From the NCBI RefSeq assembly GCF_002995845.1, contig NZ_PVXP01000024.1:1-43593 (forward strand): a stretch of 43,593 bases of DNA, written 5' to 3'. Origin of the DNA: Clostridium luticellarii (GTDB lineage: Bacteria > Bacillota > Clostridia > Clostridiales > Clostridiaceae). Positions 1 to 8,719 of this stretch are shown here, one piece after another. Under the pieces are notes generated by a model. That model was given only the letters and a program-made list of their open reading frames with translations, had not been told where the DNA came from and did no database searches. Position numbers and translations under genes: made by a program. Numbering within the stretch: position 1 is the first letter of the stretch; each line of letters begins with the position of its first letter.

Positions 1-152
1 TTATTAGTGATAATTATAAATCTAAATAATATTATTTAAAAGCTATAAAAATGTATGAATAAAACCATATACTGTGCTGTAAATACGAATATATAATTTA
101 CGTCCATTTACAAAGTTATTTTTAAAATTAGATAAGAATTTCACAGCAACTA

Positions 153-181
153 TTGATTTTGGATCATATTCGTGATATCAT
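153..181 (+). promoter_or_regulatory. Candidate sigma-A promoter for tRNA-Leu
   Basis: TTGATT (153-158) and TATCAT (176-181) are separated by 17 bp and lie 14 bp before the mature tRNA. Spacing is ideal and the hexamers are imperfect. The rest of 1-194 is AT-rich and I see no gene in it. Confidence 0.4.
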
Positions 182-194
182 ATATTCGTTGCTT

Positions 195-281
195 GCCGAA
201 GTGGTGGAATTGGCAGACGCAACGGACTCAAAATCCGTCGGTAGTGATACCATGCGGGTTCGACTCCCGCCTCCGGCACCA
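195..281 (+). tRNA. tRNA-Leu (anticodon CAA)
   Basis: The 87-nt sequence folds as a class II tRNA with a long variable arm and an encoded 3' CCA. The anticodon arm CGGA-CTCAAAA-TCCG puts CAA at the anticodon, which reads UUG leucine codons. The T arm GCGGG-TTCGACT-CCCGC is perfect. The acceptor stem (GCCGAAG with CTCCGGC) has one A-C mismatch at pair 5-68, which is unusual for a functional tRNA but does not disturb the rest of the fold. Confidence 0.95.
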
Positions 282-288
282 GATTATG

Positions 289-329
289 AGCTGCATTTTT
301 GTTGGTGATAAACCAATGGAAATGCAGCT
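289..329 (+). other. Hairpin downstream of tRNA-Leu
   Basis: AGCTGCATTT (289-298) pairs perfectly with AAATGCAGCT (320-329), and an inner TTGGT/ACCAA stem caps it. It has no T-run of its own and sits between the tRNA 3' end and the terminator at 344-375, so it may protect or help process the tRNA 3' trailer. Confidence 0.5.
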
Positions 330-343
330 TATTTTGATAAAGT

Positions 344-375
344 GCATCTTGGAATTTTTTCTAGGGTGCTTTTTT
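344..375 (+). terminator. Rho-independent terminator after tRNA-Leu
   Basis: An 11-bp stem, GCATCTTGGAA with TTCTAGGGTGC (three G-T wobbles), closes a TTTT loop and is followed by six T residues (370-375). Confidence 0.75.
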
Positions 376-405
376 GTGCACTTGTTATTATTTGGCTGAT
401 TCCAC

Positions 406-435
406 TTGCATTTAATATATTGGGAGAATTATAAT
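406..435 (+). promoter_or_regulatory. Candidate promoter of the GntR regulator
   Basis: TTGCAT (406-411), an 18-bp spacer and a consensus TATAAT (430-435) lie about 50 bp before the GTG start. No GTATAC-type operator like that at 1458-1480 is visible here, so autoregulation is not supported. Confidence 0.55.
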
Positions 436-483
436 TATTATATATGGAGAATTATGTTAAAAGTTTTAGGGAGGTAGTATAAA

Positions 484-1167
484 GTGGAATATCAATTTTC
501 ACCTATAAGATTTGACAATAGGGGATATATCCGGGATTCGGTATTTTCCATTTTGCGTAATGCCATATTAGATGGAAAATTAGAACCGGGTCAGCGGCTG
601 GTGGAACGCAATATTGCAGAACAGCTTAAGATAAGCAGGACCCCTGTACGTGAGGCAATCCGCCAGCTTCAATATGAAAGACTGGTAACTTATATACCCC
701 GTAAAGGTGTGGTGGTTTCAGGATTCAGCAAGGAGGATATTGAAGAAATTCAACTTATCAGGACTACATTGGAGGCACTGAGCTGCAGTATCGCAGCTGT
801 GAAAATTAATGACAAGGAATTGAATTATCTCAATTCAGTTGTGGGTCAGATGGTGGAGGAATACAAAAAAGAAAATAATGGAAAATTGAGTTCGCTAAAT
901 AAAAAATTTCATGAATGTATCTGGAAGTCAGCAGACAGTCCCCATTTATATTATTTCATAAATACACTTTGTGAATATGTAAATAAATTTACTCATTTAA
1001 CTTATACGAAGCCTGGCAGAATTGAAGAAGTGGTGCTGGAACATAATGAAATAGTTGATGCTCTGCAGAGACATGATAGTCAGGCTGCTTATGATGCCAT
1101 GAAAAAGCATGTTGAAAATTCAGGGCATATATTTCTCAGTATGGCTTATTCAGATAAAAATAAATGA
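484..1167 (+). CDS. GntR-family (FadR/FCD) transcriptional regulator
   Basis: This 227-aa DNA-binding regulator begins at GTG 484 behind AGGGAGG (468-474). Residues about 15-80 form the GntR winged helix-turn-helix: GKLEPGQRLVERNIAEQL leads into SRTPVREAIRQL and the YIPRKGVVV wing. Residues about 90-220 are an all-helical FCD effector domain with His residues in the usual metal/acid-binding positions (near FHE and EHNE). FCD regulators typically sense small organic acids. It stands alone immediately upstream of the oxalate oxidoreductase operon in the same direction, and the operon leader carries a perfect palindrome of GntR type, so it is the likely local regulator. The effector, possibly oxalate or a relative, and the sign of control are inferred. 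Confidence 0.9.
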   Translation: MEYQFSPIRFDNRGYIRDSVFSILRNAILDGKLEPGQRLVERNIAEQLKISRTPVREAIRQLQYERLVTYIPRKGVVVSGFSKEDIEEIQLIRTTLEALSCSIAAVKINDKELNYLNSVVGQMVEEYKKENNGKLSSLNKKFHECIWKSADSPHLYYFINTLCEYVNKFTHLTYTKPGRIEEVVLEHNEIVDALQRHDSQAAYDAMKKHVENSGHIFLSMAYSDKNK

Positions 1168-1263
1168 TAGTATATGTTTGGTGGCATCAGCTGGATGCTG
1201 GGGAATTTATGTGTATGCAAAATTAATTTGTGATACTGGATTGAAAAATTTTCTGAAAATTTG

Positions 1264-1292
1264 TTGAATTCAGTATAAGATAATGCTATAAT
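1264..1292 (+). promoter_or_regulatory. Strong sigma-A promoter of the oxalate operon
   Basis: TTGAAT (1264-1269) and TATAAT (1287-1292) are 17 bp apart, giving a predicted transcription start near 1299 and an untranslated leader of about 245 nt before the AAA+ ATPase gene. The leader contains the hairpin at 1339-1379 and the palindrome at 1458-1480. Confidence 0.7.
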
Positions 1293-1338
1293 AAAAATGG
1301 AAAAATTAACAAGTGCAATTATTATAAGATAAGGCAAA

Positions 1339-1379
1339 TTGGTATTGATTTAGCAGTGGATATGCCAGATCAATACCAA
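1339..1379 (+). other. 11-bp inverted repeat in operon leader
   Basis: TTGGTATTGAT (1339-1349) and ATCAATACCAA (1369-1379) are exact inverted repeats around a 19-nt loop. In RNA this is a stable hairpin. In DNA the half-sites lie 30 bp apart centre to centre, about three helical turns, which would suit a protein binding one face. It has no T-run, so it is not a simple terminator, and it matches no riboswitch class I recognise. Confidence 0.55.
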
Positions 1380-1457
1380 CACAGCAGACCGTTTGTTTAT
1401 TCATTGAAGAATATAATGTGTTGATTTTGTAATGAATTAAAGAGGAGTTTGATGACA

Positions 1458-1480
1458 TTATGGTATACCGTATACCATAA
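1458..1480 (+). promoter_or_regulatory. Perfect 23-bp palindrome, probable GntR operator
   Basis: TTATGGTATAC (1458-1468), a central C, and GTATACCATAA (1470-1480) form a flawless 11-1-11 inverted repeat with two GTATAC cores. GT/AC dyads of this kind are typical of FadR-type GntR operators. It lies about 160 nt downstream of the predicted transcription start and 62 bp before the first gene, so binding there would block elongation and not initiation unless a second promoter exists. Assignment to the adjacent GntR protein is inferred. Confidence 0.65.
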
Positions 1481-1542
1481 ATATGCCAAAATTTAGCTTG
1501 AATTAATTGATGGTTGCTCAAAATTACTGGGGGGTTAATGAG

Positions 1543-3666
1543 ATGGCTGAATTCAATTCTATTAAACTGAAAGTTAAAGAAGGGCTGATAGAGGATTCAC
1601 GCAAAGGAATTGTGAGAATAAATAGAGAGGATATGGAGAAACTGGGTGCTGACACTGGAGATGTTGTCGGTATAAAAGGCAGTAAAGTTACTGCAGCAAA
1701 AGTCTATCCCTCCTTTAGTGATATTTACGGCAGTCCGCTGATTCAAATGGACGGTGTAATCAGGCATAATGCCGGGGTGGGAATAGATGGTGAAGTGGAA
1801 GTTAGCAAAGCTGCAGTGAAAACAGCACAGAAGGTAGTACTTTCACCAATGGAAAACTCTTGCGAATGGACAAGGGAAGATGAAGACGAGGTAAAAAGTA
1901 CACTGAGAGGAATACCATTGATCTGTGAGGATGAATTGTCTCTGACTCTTTTTGGAAATGACAGACATGACTTTCTTGTAAGTGGTACAGCACCGTCAGG
2001 AATTGTAAAAGTAAGCAGAGAAACTGATATTGTTTTTGTACAACCTGAGCTTGTTACTGCTGGTTCCAGAATTACATATGAAGATATAGGTGGATTAGAT
2101 GAGCAGCTTCAAAAGATAAGGGAGATTGTAGAATTGCCTTTAAAATATCCTGATGTATTCAAGAAATTGGGGATAGAGCCTCCTAAGGGAATATTACTTC
2201 ATGGGCCTCCAGGCACTGGTAAAACTTTGATTGCAAGAGCAGTGGCCTCGGAGACAAAAGCCTATTTTATCCATGTAAATGGACCGGAAATAATGAATAA
2301 ATTTTACGGCGAGAGCGAGGCAAAATTAAGGGGAGTTTTCAAGGAGGCCAAAAGCCGTGTGCCCAGTATAATTTTTTTGGATGAATTGGATTCCATTGCA
2401 CCAAGAAGAGAAAATGTACATGGTGAAGTGGAAAAAAGGGTGGTGGCCCAGCTCCTTGCTCTTATGGATGGATTGGAAAGCCGGGGTCAGGTCGTTGTAA
2501 TCGGTGCCACTAATATACCTGATTCACTAGATCCGGCACTTAGACGTGCAGGAAGATTTGACAGGGAAATTGCCATAATGCCTCCCAATAAGGAAGGAAG
2601 GCTTAGAATATTGCGGATTCATACAAGATGTATGCCTCTTGATAAAGATGTTAAATTGGATGAATTGGCTAAAATCACCTATGGATTTGTGGGTTCAGAT
2701 CTGGCTGCATTATGCAAAGAGACTGGGATGACAGCGCTTAGAAAAATCCTGCCTAAAATTACAGAGAAGAATGTTATTCCTTCTTTTAAAGTCTCAATGG
2801 ATGATTTTAAGAATTCACTGAGAGAAATTCAGCCGTCCTCCACGAGAGAATATTATTCGGAAATTCCAGATGTAAGGTGGGATGATATAGGGGGACTGAA
2901 GAAAACCAAAAAAGTTTTGCAGGCTTTAGTAGAACTTCCGCTTCATCATCCTGATCTATGTCAGATATACAGATTTGTACCACCTAAAGGTATTTTGATA
3001 ACAGGGCCGTCGGGAACAGGTAAAACCATGCTAGCAAATGCCGCAGGAAATTCTGCAAGAACAAATTTTATAGTTATAAATGGCCTTACGCTTGCTTCTC
3101 ACTGGAAGGGAGAGGCAGAAAGGGTTTTACATGATATATTTGTCAAGGCTAAACAGACTTCTCCCTGTATTTTATTTTTCGATGAGTTAGATGGAATTGT
3201 GCGTTTCCGGACTTCAGGGGCAAGTAATTTAAAAAATGGACTTATAAGTCAGCTTATATTGGAATTTGATGCCCTGGAAAAAATTCAGGGAGTCACGGTA
3301 TTGGCTGCCACCAGCAGAATAGATTTAATTGATTCTGTTTTACTGAGAGAGGGGCGATTTGAATATATTCTGGATCTGCCTTTGCCCACGGCTGCTGAGA
3401 GAGAATCAATTTTTAAAATTCATTCCAGAGGTCTGCCCATAGATGATGAAGATGTGGATTTTAAAAAACTGGCAGAAAAAACTGGAGGCATGAGTGGAGC
3501 ACAATTGGCCGGGATATGCCATAGGGCCTCGTTTATAGCAATTATGCTGTCAATAAAAAATGGCTTGAAAATAAAGATAGATCAAAATATCTTTAATCAA
3601 TCCATTGATGAAATCAATAATCAGAAAAAGCTTGAGGGGGTGATAAAAACAAAATTTCAGCATTGA
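1543..3666 (+). CDS. CDC48/VAT-like double AAA+ ATPase
   Basis: This is a 707-aa cytoplasmic unfoldase of the CDC48/p97/VAT class. The chosen start, ATG 1543, follows a GGGGGG ribosome site (1530-1535); an upstream in-frame ATG at 1507 lacks one. Residues 1-180 resemble the CDC48 N-domain (double-psi barrel, with RKGIVRINREDMEKLG and GDVVGIKG). D1 has Walker A GPPGTGKT (221-228), pore loop KFYGESEAKLR, Walker B IIFLDELDS and the arginine-finger segment DPALRRAGRFDRE. D2 has GPSGTGKT (488-495), pore loop HWKGEAERVL, ILFFDELD and LLREGRFE. Both ATPase sites look intact. The C-terminus (KTKFQH) lacks the HbYX proteasome-docking motif. Full CDC48 proteins are archaeal/eukaryotic hallmarks and sporadic in bacteria. 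It is the first gene of the oxalate operon, 46 bp before the next. Its role there (enzyme assembly, repair or turnover) is unknown. Confidence 0.93.
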   Translation: MAEFNSIKLKVKEGLIEDSRKGIVRINREDMEKLGADTGDVVGIKGSKVTAAKVYPSFSDIYGSPLIQMDGVIRHNAGVGIDGEVEVSKAAVKTAQKVVLSPMENSCEWTREDEDEVKSTLRGIPLICEDELSLTLFGNDRHDFLVSGTAPSGIVKVSRETDIVFVQPELVTAGSRITYEDIGGLDEQLQKIREIVELPLKYPDVFKKLGIEPPKGILLHGPPGTGKTLIARAVASETKAYFIHVNGPEIMNKFYGESEAKLRGVFKEAKSRVPSIIFLDELDSIAPRRENVHGEVEKRVVAQLLALMDGLESRGQVVVIGATNIPDSLDPALRRAGRFDREIAIMPPNKEGRLRILRIHTRCMPLDKDVKLDELAKITYGFVGSDLAALCKETGMTALRKILPKITEKNVIPSFKVSMDDFKNSLREIQPSSTREYYSEIPDVRWDDIGGLKKTKKVLQALVELPLHHPDLCQIYRFVPPKGILITGPSGTGKTMLANAAGNSARTNFIVINGLTLASHWKGEAERVLHDIFVKAKQTSPCILFFDELDGIVRFRTSGASNLKNGLISQLILEFDALEKIQGVTVLAATSRIDLIDSVLLREGRFEYILDLPLPTAAERESIFKIHSRGLPIDDEDVDFKKLAEKTGGMSGAQLAGICHRASFIAIMLSIKNGLKIKIDQNIFNQSIDEINNQKKLEGVIKTKFQH

Positions 3667-3712
3667 AATTGATTATAATGTTGACCATTAAAGAAAGGAA
3701 GGTGGAATAAAG

Positions 3713-4366
3713 GTGTCAAATCAAAATTTGTTTAATGAACCAGGGTTGAAACAAATTACAGTTTGGGGTAGAGGAGTTTATGAGAATAAAGAAGCCCGTG
3801 ATGTGGTGGTTTCCTTGACTGAAGCTGCCGCATTGGAGGGCAAGTATGTTCAGGCATGGGAAAATTATGTAGATCTTCCCGACCGTATCTATGTTCCGGT
3901 GAGGGCATATGGAAAAATTAGTTCTCAGGAAATTGAGTCCAAGTATGTTTATGAAAATGAGGCTCCCGATATTGTAGTTCTTACAGAAGAGACTCTTGTA
4001 AAAGGTGTAGATGTTTTAGCCGGAATAAAGCCGGGAGCTGTGCTGGTGGTAAATACGAAGCGCTCACCGGAATACCTGTTTGGATTTATTAAAAAGAATA
4101 CAGAAAATCTTTCGAAAATTGTTACGGTGGATGCAAATAGTCTTTCAAAATCTATTATCACTCTCTCGGGAGCCGAAGGCGCTACAGATGCATCAGGAAT
4201 TGGAAAGGGTATTGGTGCTGTGCTGGCAGCAGCTGCTGTCAAGGGTACTGAAATTGTGAAATTTGATAATCTGCTTAAAATTGTTGTAAATAAAAATGCT
4301 GCGAAAAAAGCTTATAAACAAGCAGTTGTTATAGATGTAAATACTATACCGAAAGCTTCTGTTTAA
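3713..4366 (+). CDS. Oxalate oxidoreductase, gamma subunit
   Basis: This 217-aa protein is the gamma chain of a 2-oxoacid:ferredoxin oxidoreductase, the domain equivalent to PFOR domain III. It starts at GTG 3713 behind AGGAAGGTGG (3696-3704). The opening ITVWGRGVYENKEARDVVVSL replaces the usual GRGGQG-type opening, and VQAWENYVDLPDRIYVPVRAY and KPGAVLVVNTKRS are typical of the family core. Gamma chains hold no cofactor themselves but shape the CoA or substrate face of the active site. In Moorella OOR, gamma and delta are, as I recall, fused into a chain of about 315 aa. Here the two separate chains add up to 314 aa and are 26 bp apart. Substrate assignment rests mainly on the alpha subunit. 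Confidence 0.85.
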   Translation: MSNQNLFNEPGLKQITVWGRGVYENKEARDVVVSLTEAAALEGKYVQAWENYVDLPDRIYVPVRAYGKISSQEIESKYVYENEAPDIVVLTEETLVKGVDVLAGIKPGAVLVVNTKRSPEYLFGFIKKNTENLSKIVTVDANSLSKSIITLSGAEGATDASGIGKGIGAVLAAAAVKGTEIVKFDNLLKIVVNKNAAKKAYKQAVVIDVNTIPKASV

Positions 4367-4392
4367 AATTTAAAATTAGGAGGTGCTGTAAA

Positions 4393-4686
4393 ATGGCTGT
4401 ACCATATGAAAAAATTCCCTTTGCAGGAACTGTACCTTCCCCTAAAAAGGAGAATGAAGGCATGATTACCGGTAATTGGCGTACTAGGAGACCGGTATTG
4501 GATACTGAAAAATGTACACAGTGTCAGATTTGCTGGATTAGCTGCCCGGATTCCTCTGTAAATCTTATGACTGAAGATAGTCCTATCACTTTTAATCTGA
4601 AATATTGTAAAGGCTGCGGAATCTGTAGTGAAGTGTGTCCGGTAGGAGCAATTACTTTAGTGCCTGAACTGGATTTTAAAGATTGA
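4393..4686 (+). CDS. Oxalate oxidoreductase, delta (2x[4Fe-4S] ferredoxin) subunit
   Basis: This 97-aa ferredoxin-like chain starts at ATG 4393 behind AGGAGGTG. Two classical cluster motifs are visible, CTQCQICWISCP and CKGCGICSEVCP, both C-x2-C-x2-C-x3-CP. They would bind two [4Fe-4S] clusters passing electrons from the TPP site and proximal cluster in beta to external ferredoxin. The N-terminal stretch of about 35 residues (with TGNWRTRRPVLD) matches the delta-subunit arm that packs on the other chains. It lies between gamma and alpha, the usual gamma-delta-alpha-beta order of four-subunit enzymes. Confidence 0.9.
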   Translation: MAVPYEKIPFAGTVPSPKKENEGMITGNWRTRRPVLDTEKCTQCQICWISCPDSSVNLMTEDSPITFNLKYCKGCGICSEVCPVGAITLVPELDFKD

Positions 4687-4715
4687 TTTATATCAATAGG
4701 AGGTGAATTAAAAAA

Positions 4716-6871
<2,156 letters not shown>

Positions 6872-6897
6872 TAAATTTTGGACGTAATATAATAGAG

Positions 6898-6912
6898 TAT
6901 GGAGATACCATA
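6898..6912 (+). promoter_or_regulatory. Possible second GntR-type site before the transporter gene
   Basis: TATGG-AGATA-CCATA is a 15-bp dyad, and its right half ATACCATAA matches the right half of the palindrome at 1458-1480 exactly. It lies in the gap before the OFA-family transporter. It is weaker than the leader operator and could be chance in AT-rich DNA. Confidence 0.35.
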
Positions 6913-6941
6913 ATTTTCAATATATCAAGTAAAGGTTTACT

Positions 6942-6968
6942 CCCCGGGTTGATTCACCAACTCCGGGG
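6942..6968 (+). terminator. GC-rich hairpin between beta subunit and transporter
   Basis: CCCCGG-GTTG pairs with CAAC-T-CCGGGG (one bulged T) around ATTCAC. This is the only GC-rich stem in the region. There is no proper T-run behind it (TTCTAACTA), so it is more likely a partial terminator or mRNA-processing hairpin that sets lower transporter expression. Confidence 0.45.
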
Positions 6969-7067
6969 TTCTAACTAATAAATAGGAGAGGGGGGTGGTA
7001 AAAATGGTTTATTGATTTGAATCAGGTAATTTTTACAATTGAATATTAATTGAAGGGGGAATTATGC

Positions 7068-8360
7068 ATGAGCAATATTGATGATATGAAAGCCAAGAAT
7101 ATCAATGCATATGGATCAGTTCTCGGTAACCGTTGGGTACAGCTTATATCTGCTGTTGTGGCCATGGTAATGATTGCAAATCTACAATACTCCTGGACTT
7201 TGTTTACCACTCCGCTGGTAGCACAGTTAAAATCATCTCTAACTGTTATTCAATATGGGTTTACCTTATTTATCATGCTTGAAACTTTTGTACAGCCGGC
7301 AGGAGGATATTTGCTGGATAGGTTCGGCTCAAAACTCATGTTTATCATTGCAGGTCTTCTCATTGGATTTGGATGGAGTATGATGGGACAAGTGAATTCC
7401 GTAAGCGGTTTGTATTTTTCATATGCTATGGCAGGAATTGGTGCGGCAATTATCTATGGCGGGTGTGTTAGTGTGGCAATCCGCTGGTTTCCAGATCGAC
7501 GGGGTATGGCTTCTGGTATAATAGCAGGTGCCTTTGGTCTTGGATCAATGCCTTTTATACCTATAATCAATAATCTGCTGCAAAACAGTGGTGTTACACA
7601 AGCTTTTCTGGTTACTGGAGTGCTGCAGGGTATTATAATCCTGATTGTAGCCTTAATTCTGCGTTATCCTGTTGGATCAAAAATGCCCAATAAAAAGGAG
7701 GAAATCAGTAAATTGGATCAATCCAAAATTGGGTTTAGTCCTCTGCAGATGCTGAAAACTCCAAATTTCTGGATCATATGGTCTATGTTTTTTTCCATCA
7801 GCGTAGGCGGACTTATTATTACAGCTAATACAAAGCCTTTTGGAAAAGAAATGGGTATAGCTTCTTCAATTATTGTGCTGGCAGTTATGTTAAATAGTCT
7901 TGCCAATGGGATAGGTAGAATTTTTTGGGGATGGATTTCAGATAGATTGGGTCGTCCTAAAACCATGTTTATATCTTTCGGTTTAAATGCGGTATTTTTA
8001 TTTGTTTTGCCTATTATAGGCGGTAACAATATATTATATATAATTTGTCTAATGCTTATAATGTTCACCTGGGGACAATTATTCTCCTTATTCCCGCCAA
8101 TTAATGCAGATGTATTCGGTTCCACTTATGCCGCAACTAACTATGGATTTCTATACAGCGGCAAAGGAATAGCTTCTATTTTAGGCGGTGGTCTGGGAGC
8201 ATATCTGGCTACCTCCTATGGATGGAATGTAGTATTTTCTTGTGCTGCAGTACTTTCACTTTATGCCTGTATAATGTCACTGGTTTTGCCTCGCATACCA
8301 AAACCAGTGAAAAAACAACCTGTTGTAATTAAGGAAGAAGTTACTAAAACCACTGAATAG
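7068..8360 (+). CDS. OFA-family MFS transporter (oxalate/formate antiporter-like)
   Basis: This 430-aa integral membrane protein has about 12 hydrophobic helices in two six-helix halves joined by a charged loop (KMPNKKEEISKLDQSK). ATG 7068 is chosen because AAGGGGGAA (7053-7061) sits just before it; the TTG at 7050 would overlap that site. The opening RWVQLISAVVAMVMIANLQYSW, the A-like motif GGYLLDRFGSK and the second-half repeat GWISDRLGRPK are typical of the OFA (OxlT-like) subfamily. Beside an oxalate-type oxidoreductase, oxalate uptake or exchange is the simplest role. Formate or another carboxylate cannot be excluded from sequence. The tail KKQPVVIKEEVTKTTE is a short cytoplasmic extension. 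Confidence 0.87.
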   Translation: MSNIDDMKAKNINAYGSVLGNRWVQLISAVVAMVMIANLQYSWTLFTTPLVAQLKSSLTVIQYGFTLFIMLETFVQPAGGYLLDRFGSKLMFIIAGLLIGFGWSMMGQVNSVSGLYFSYAMAGIGAAIIYGGCVSVAIRWFPDRRGMASGIIAGAFGLGSMPFIPIINNLLQNSGVTQAFLVTGVLQGIIILIVALILRYPVGSKMPNKKEEISKLDQSKIGFSPLQMLKTPNFWIIWSMFFSISVGGLIITANTKPFGKEMGIASSIIVLAVMLNSLANGIGRIFWGWISDRLGRPKTMFISFGLNAVFLFVLPIIGGNNILYIICLMLIMFTWGQLFSLFPPINADVFGSTYAATNYGFLYSGKGIASILGGGLGAYLATSYGWNVVFSCAAVLSLYACIMSLVLPRIPKPVKKQPVVIKEEVTKTTE

Positions 8361-8413
8361 CATTCAATTGAAAATATTCTGCAAATTATCTTGTCACCAC
8401 TTCCCATGTTACG

Positions 8414-8496
8414 TTTACAGTATATCACAAGCCAAAAACTATTTCAATAGTTTTTGGTATACCAGATACCTATTTTAATAGGGAATATACTGTAAA
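8414..8496. repeat. Nested 83-bp inverted-repeat element (three-way-junction fold)
   Basis: TTTACAGTATAT (8414-8425) and ATATACTGTAAA (8485-8496) are exact inverted repeats that enclose two further perfect hairpins. The first is CCAAAAACTA/TAGTTTTTGG (8432-8441 with 8448-8457) and the second is CCTATT/AATAGG (8469-8474 with 8477-8482). The RNA would fold as a three-way junction. It may be the transporter 3' end or terminator, a small miniature element with 12-bp terminal repeats, or a structured RNA. Confidence 0.5.
8455..8464. promoter_or_regulatory. TGGTATACCA dyad downstream of transporter
   Basis: This 10-bp palindrome contains the same GTATAC core as the operator at 1458-1480. It overlaps the hairpin stem ending at 8457, so its similarity may be incidental. 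Confidence 0.25.
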
Positions 8497-8548
8497 TTAT
8501 TTAAAAATATTGGTTTATCTCACAAATTCAATTTTGAAATTTATATTG

Positions 8549-8589
8549 TTATTGAGGTATGGTTTTGTATAAAAGCTGTACCTCAATAA
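8549..8589. other. 11-bp inverted repeat with 19-nt loop
   Basis: TTATTGAGGTA (8549-8559) and TACCTCAATAA (8579-8589) are exact inverted repeats followed by four T residues. Arm length and loop length equal those of the leader repeat at 1339-1379, but the arm sequences differ. It could be a weak terminator or a bipartite protein site upstream of the beta-CASP gene. Confidence 0.45.
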
Positions 8590-8719
8590 TTTTCACTACA
8601 ATAAAAGTATGGTCTTATAACTTTTTGTGTACTATATTATAATTGTATAAGGGAGCATTTTTTATGTAAATTATAACTTGCATGTACTATTGATATATAA
8701 GAAGGGAGAATTAGATAAT

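Larger units (their letters stand above)
8361..8719. other. 359-bp intergenic region rich in inverted repeats
   Basis: No open frame of gene quality is present. The region holds the nested inverted-repeat element at 8414-8496, a TGGTATACCA dyad at 8455-8464, the 11-bp inverted repeat at 8549-8589, and a possible promoter for the next gene (TATAAT at 8638-8643 with a weak TTATAA at 8615-8620). Confidence 0.6.

Noticed and set aside
172-399. 75-codon open frame over the tRNA-Leu region
   Set aside because: It runs through the tRNA and its terminator and has no ribosome site or recognisable protein.
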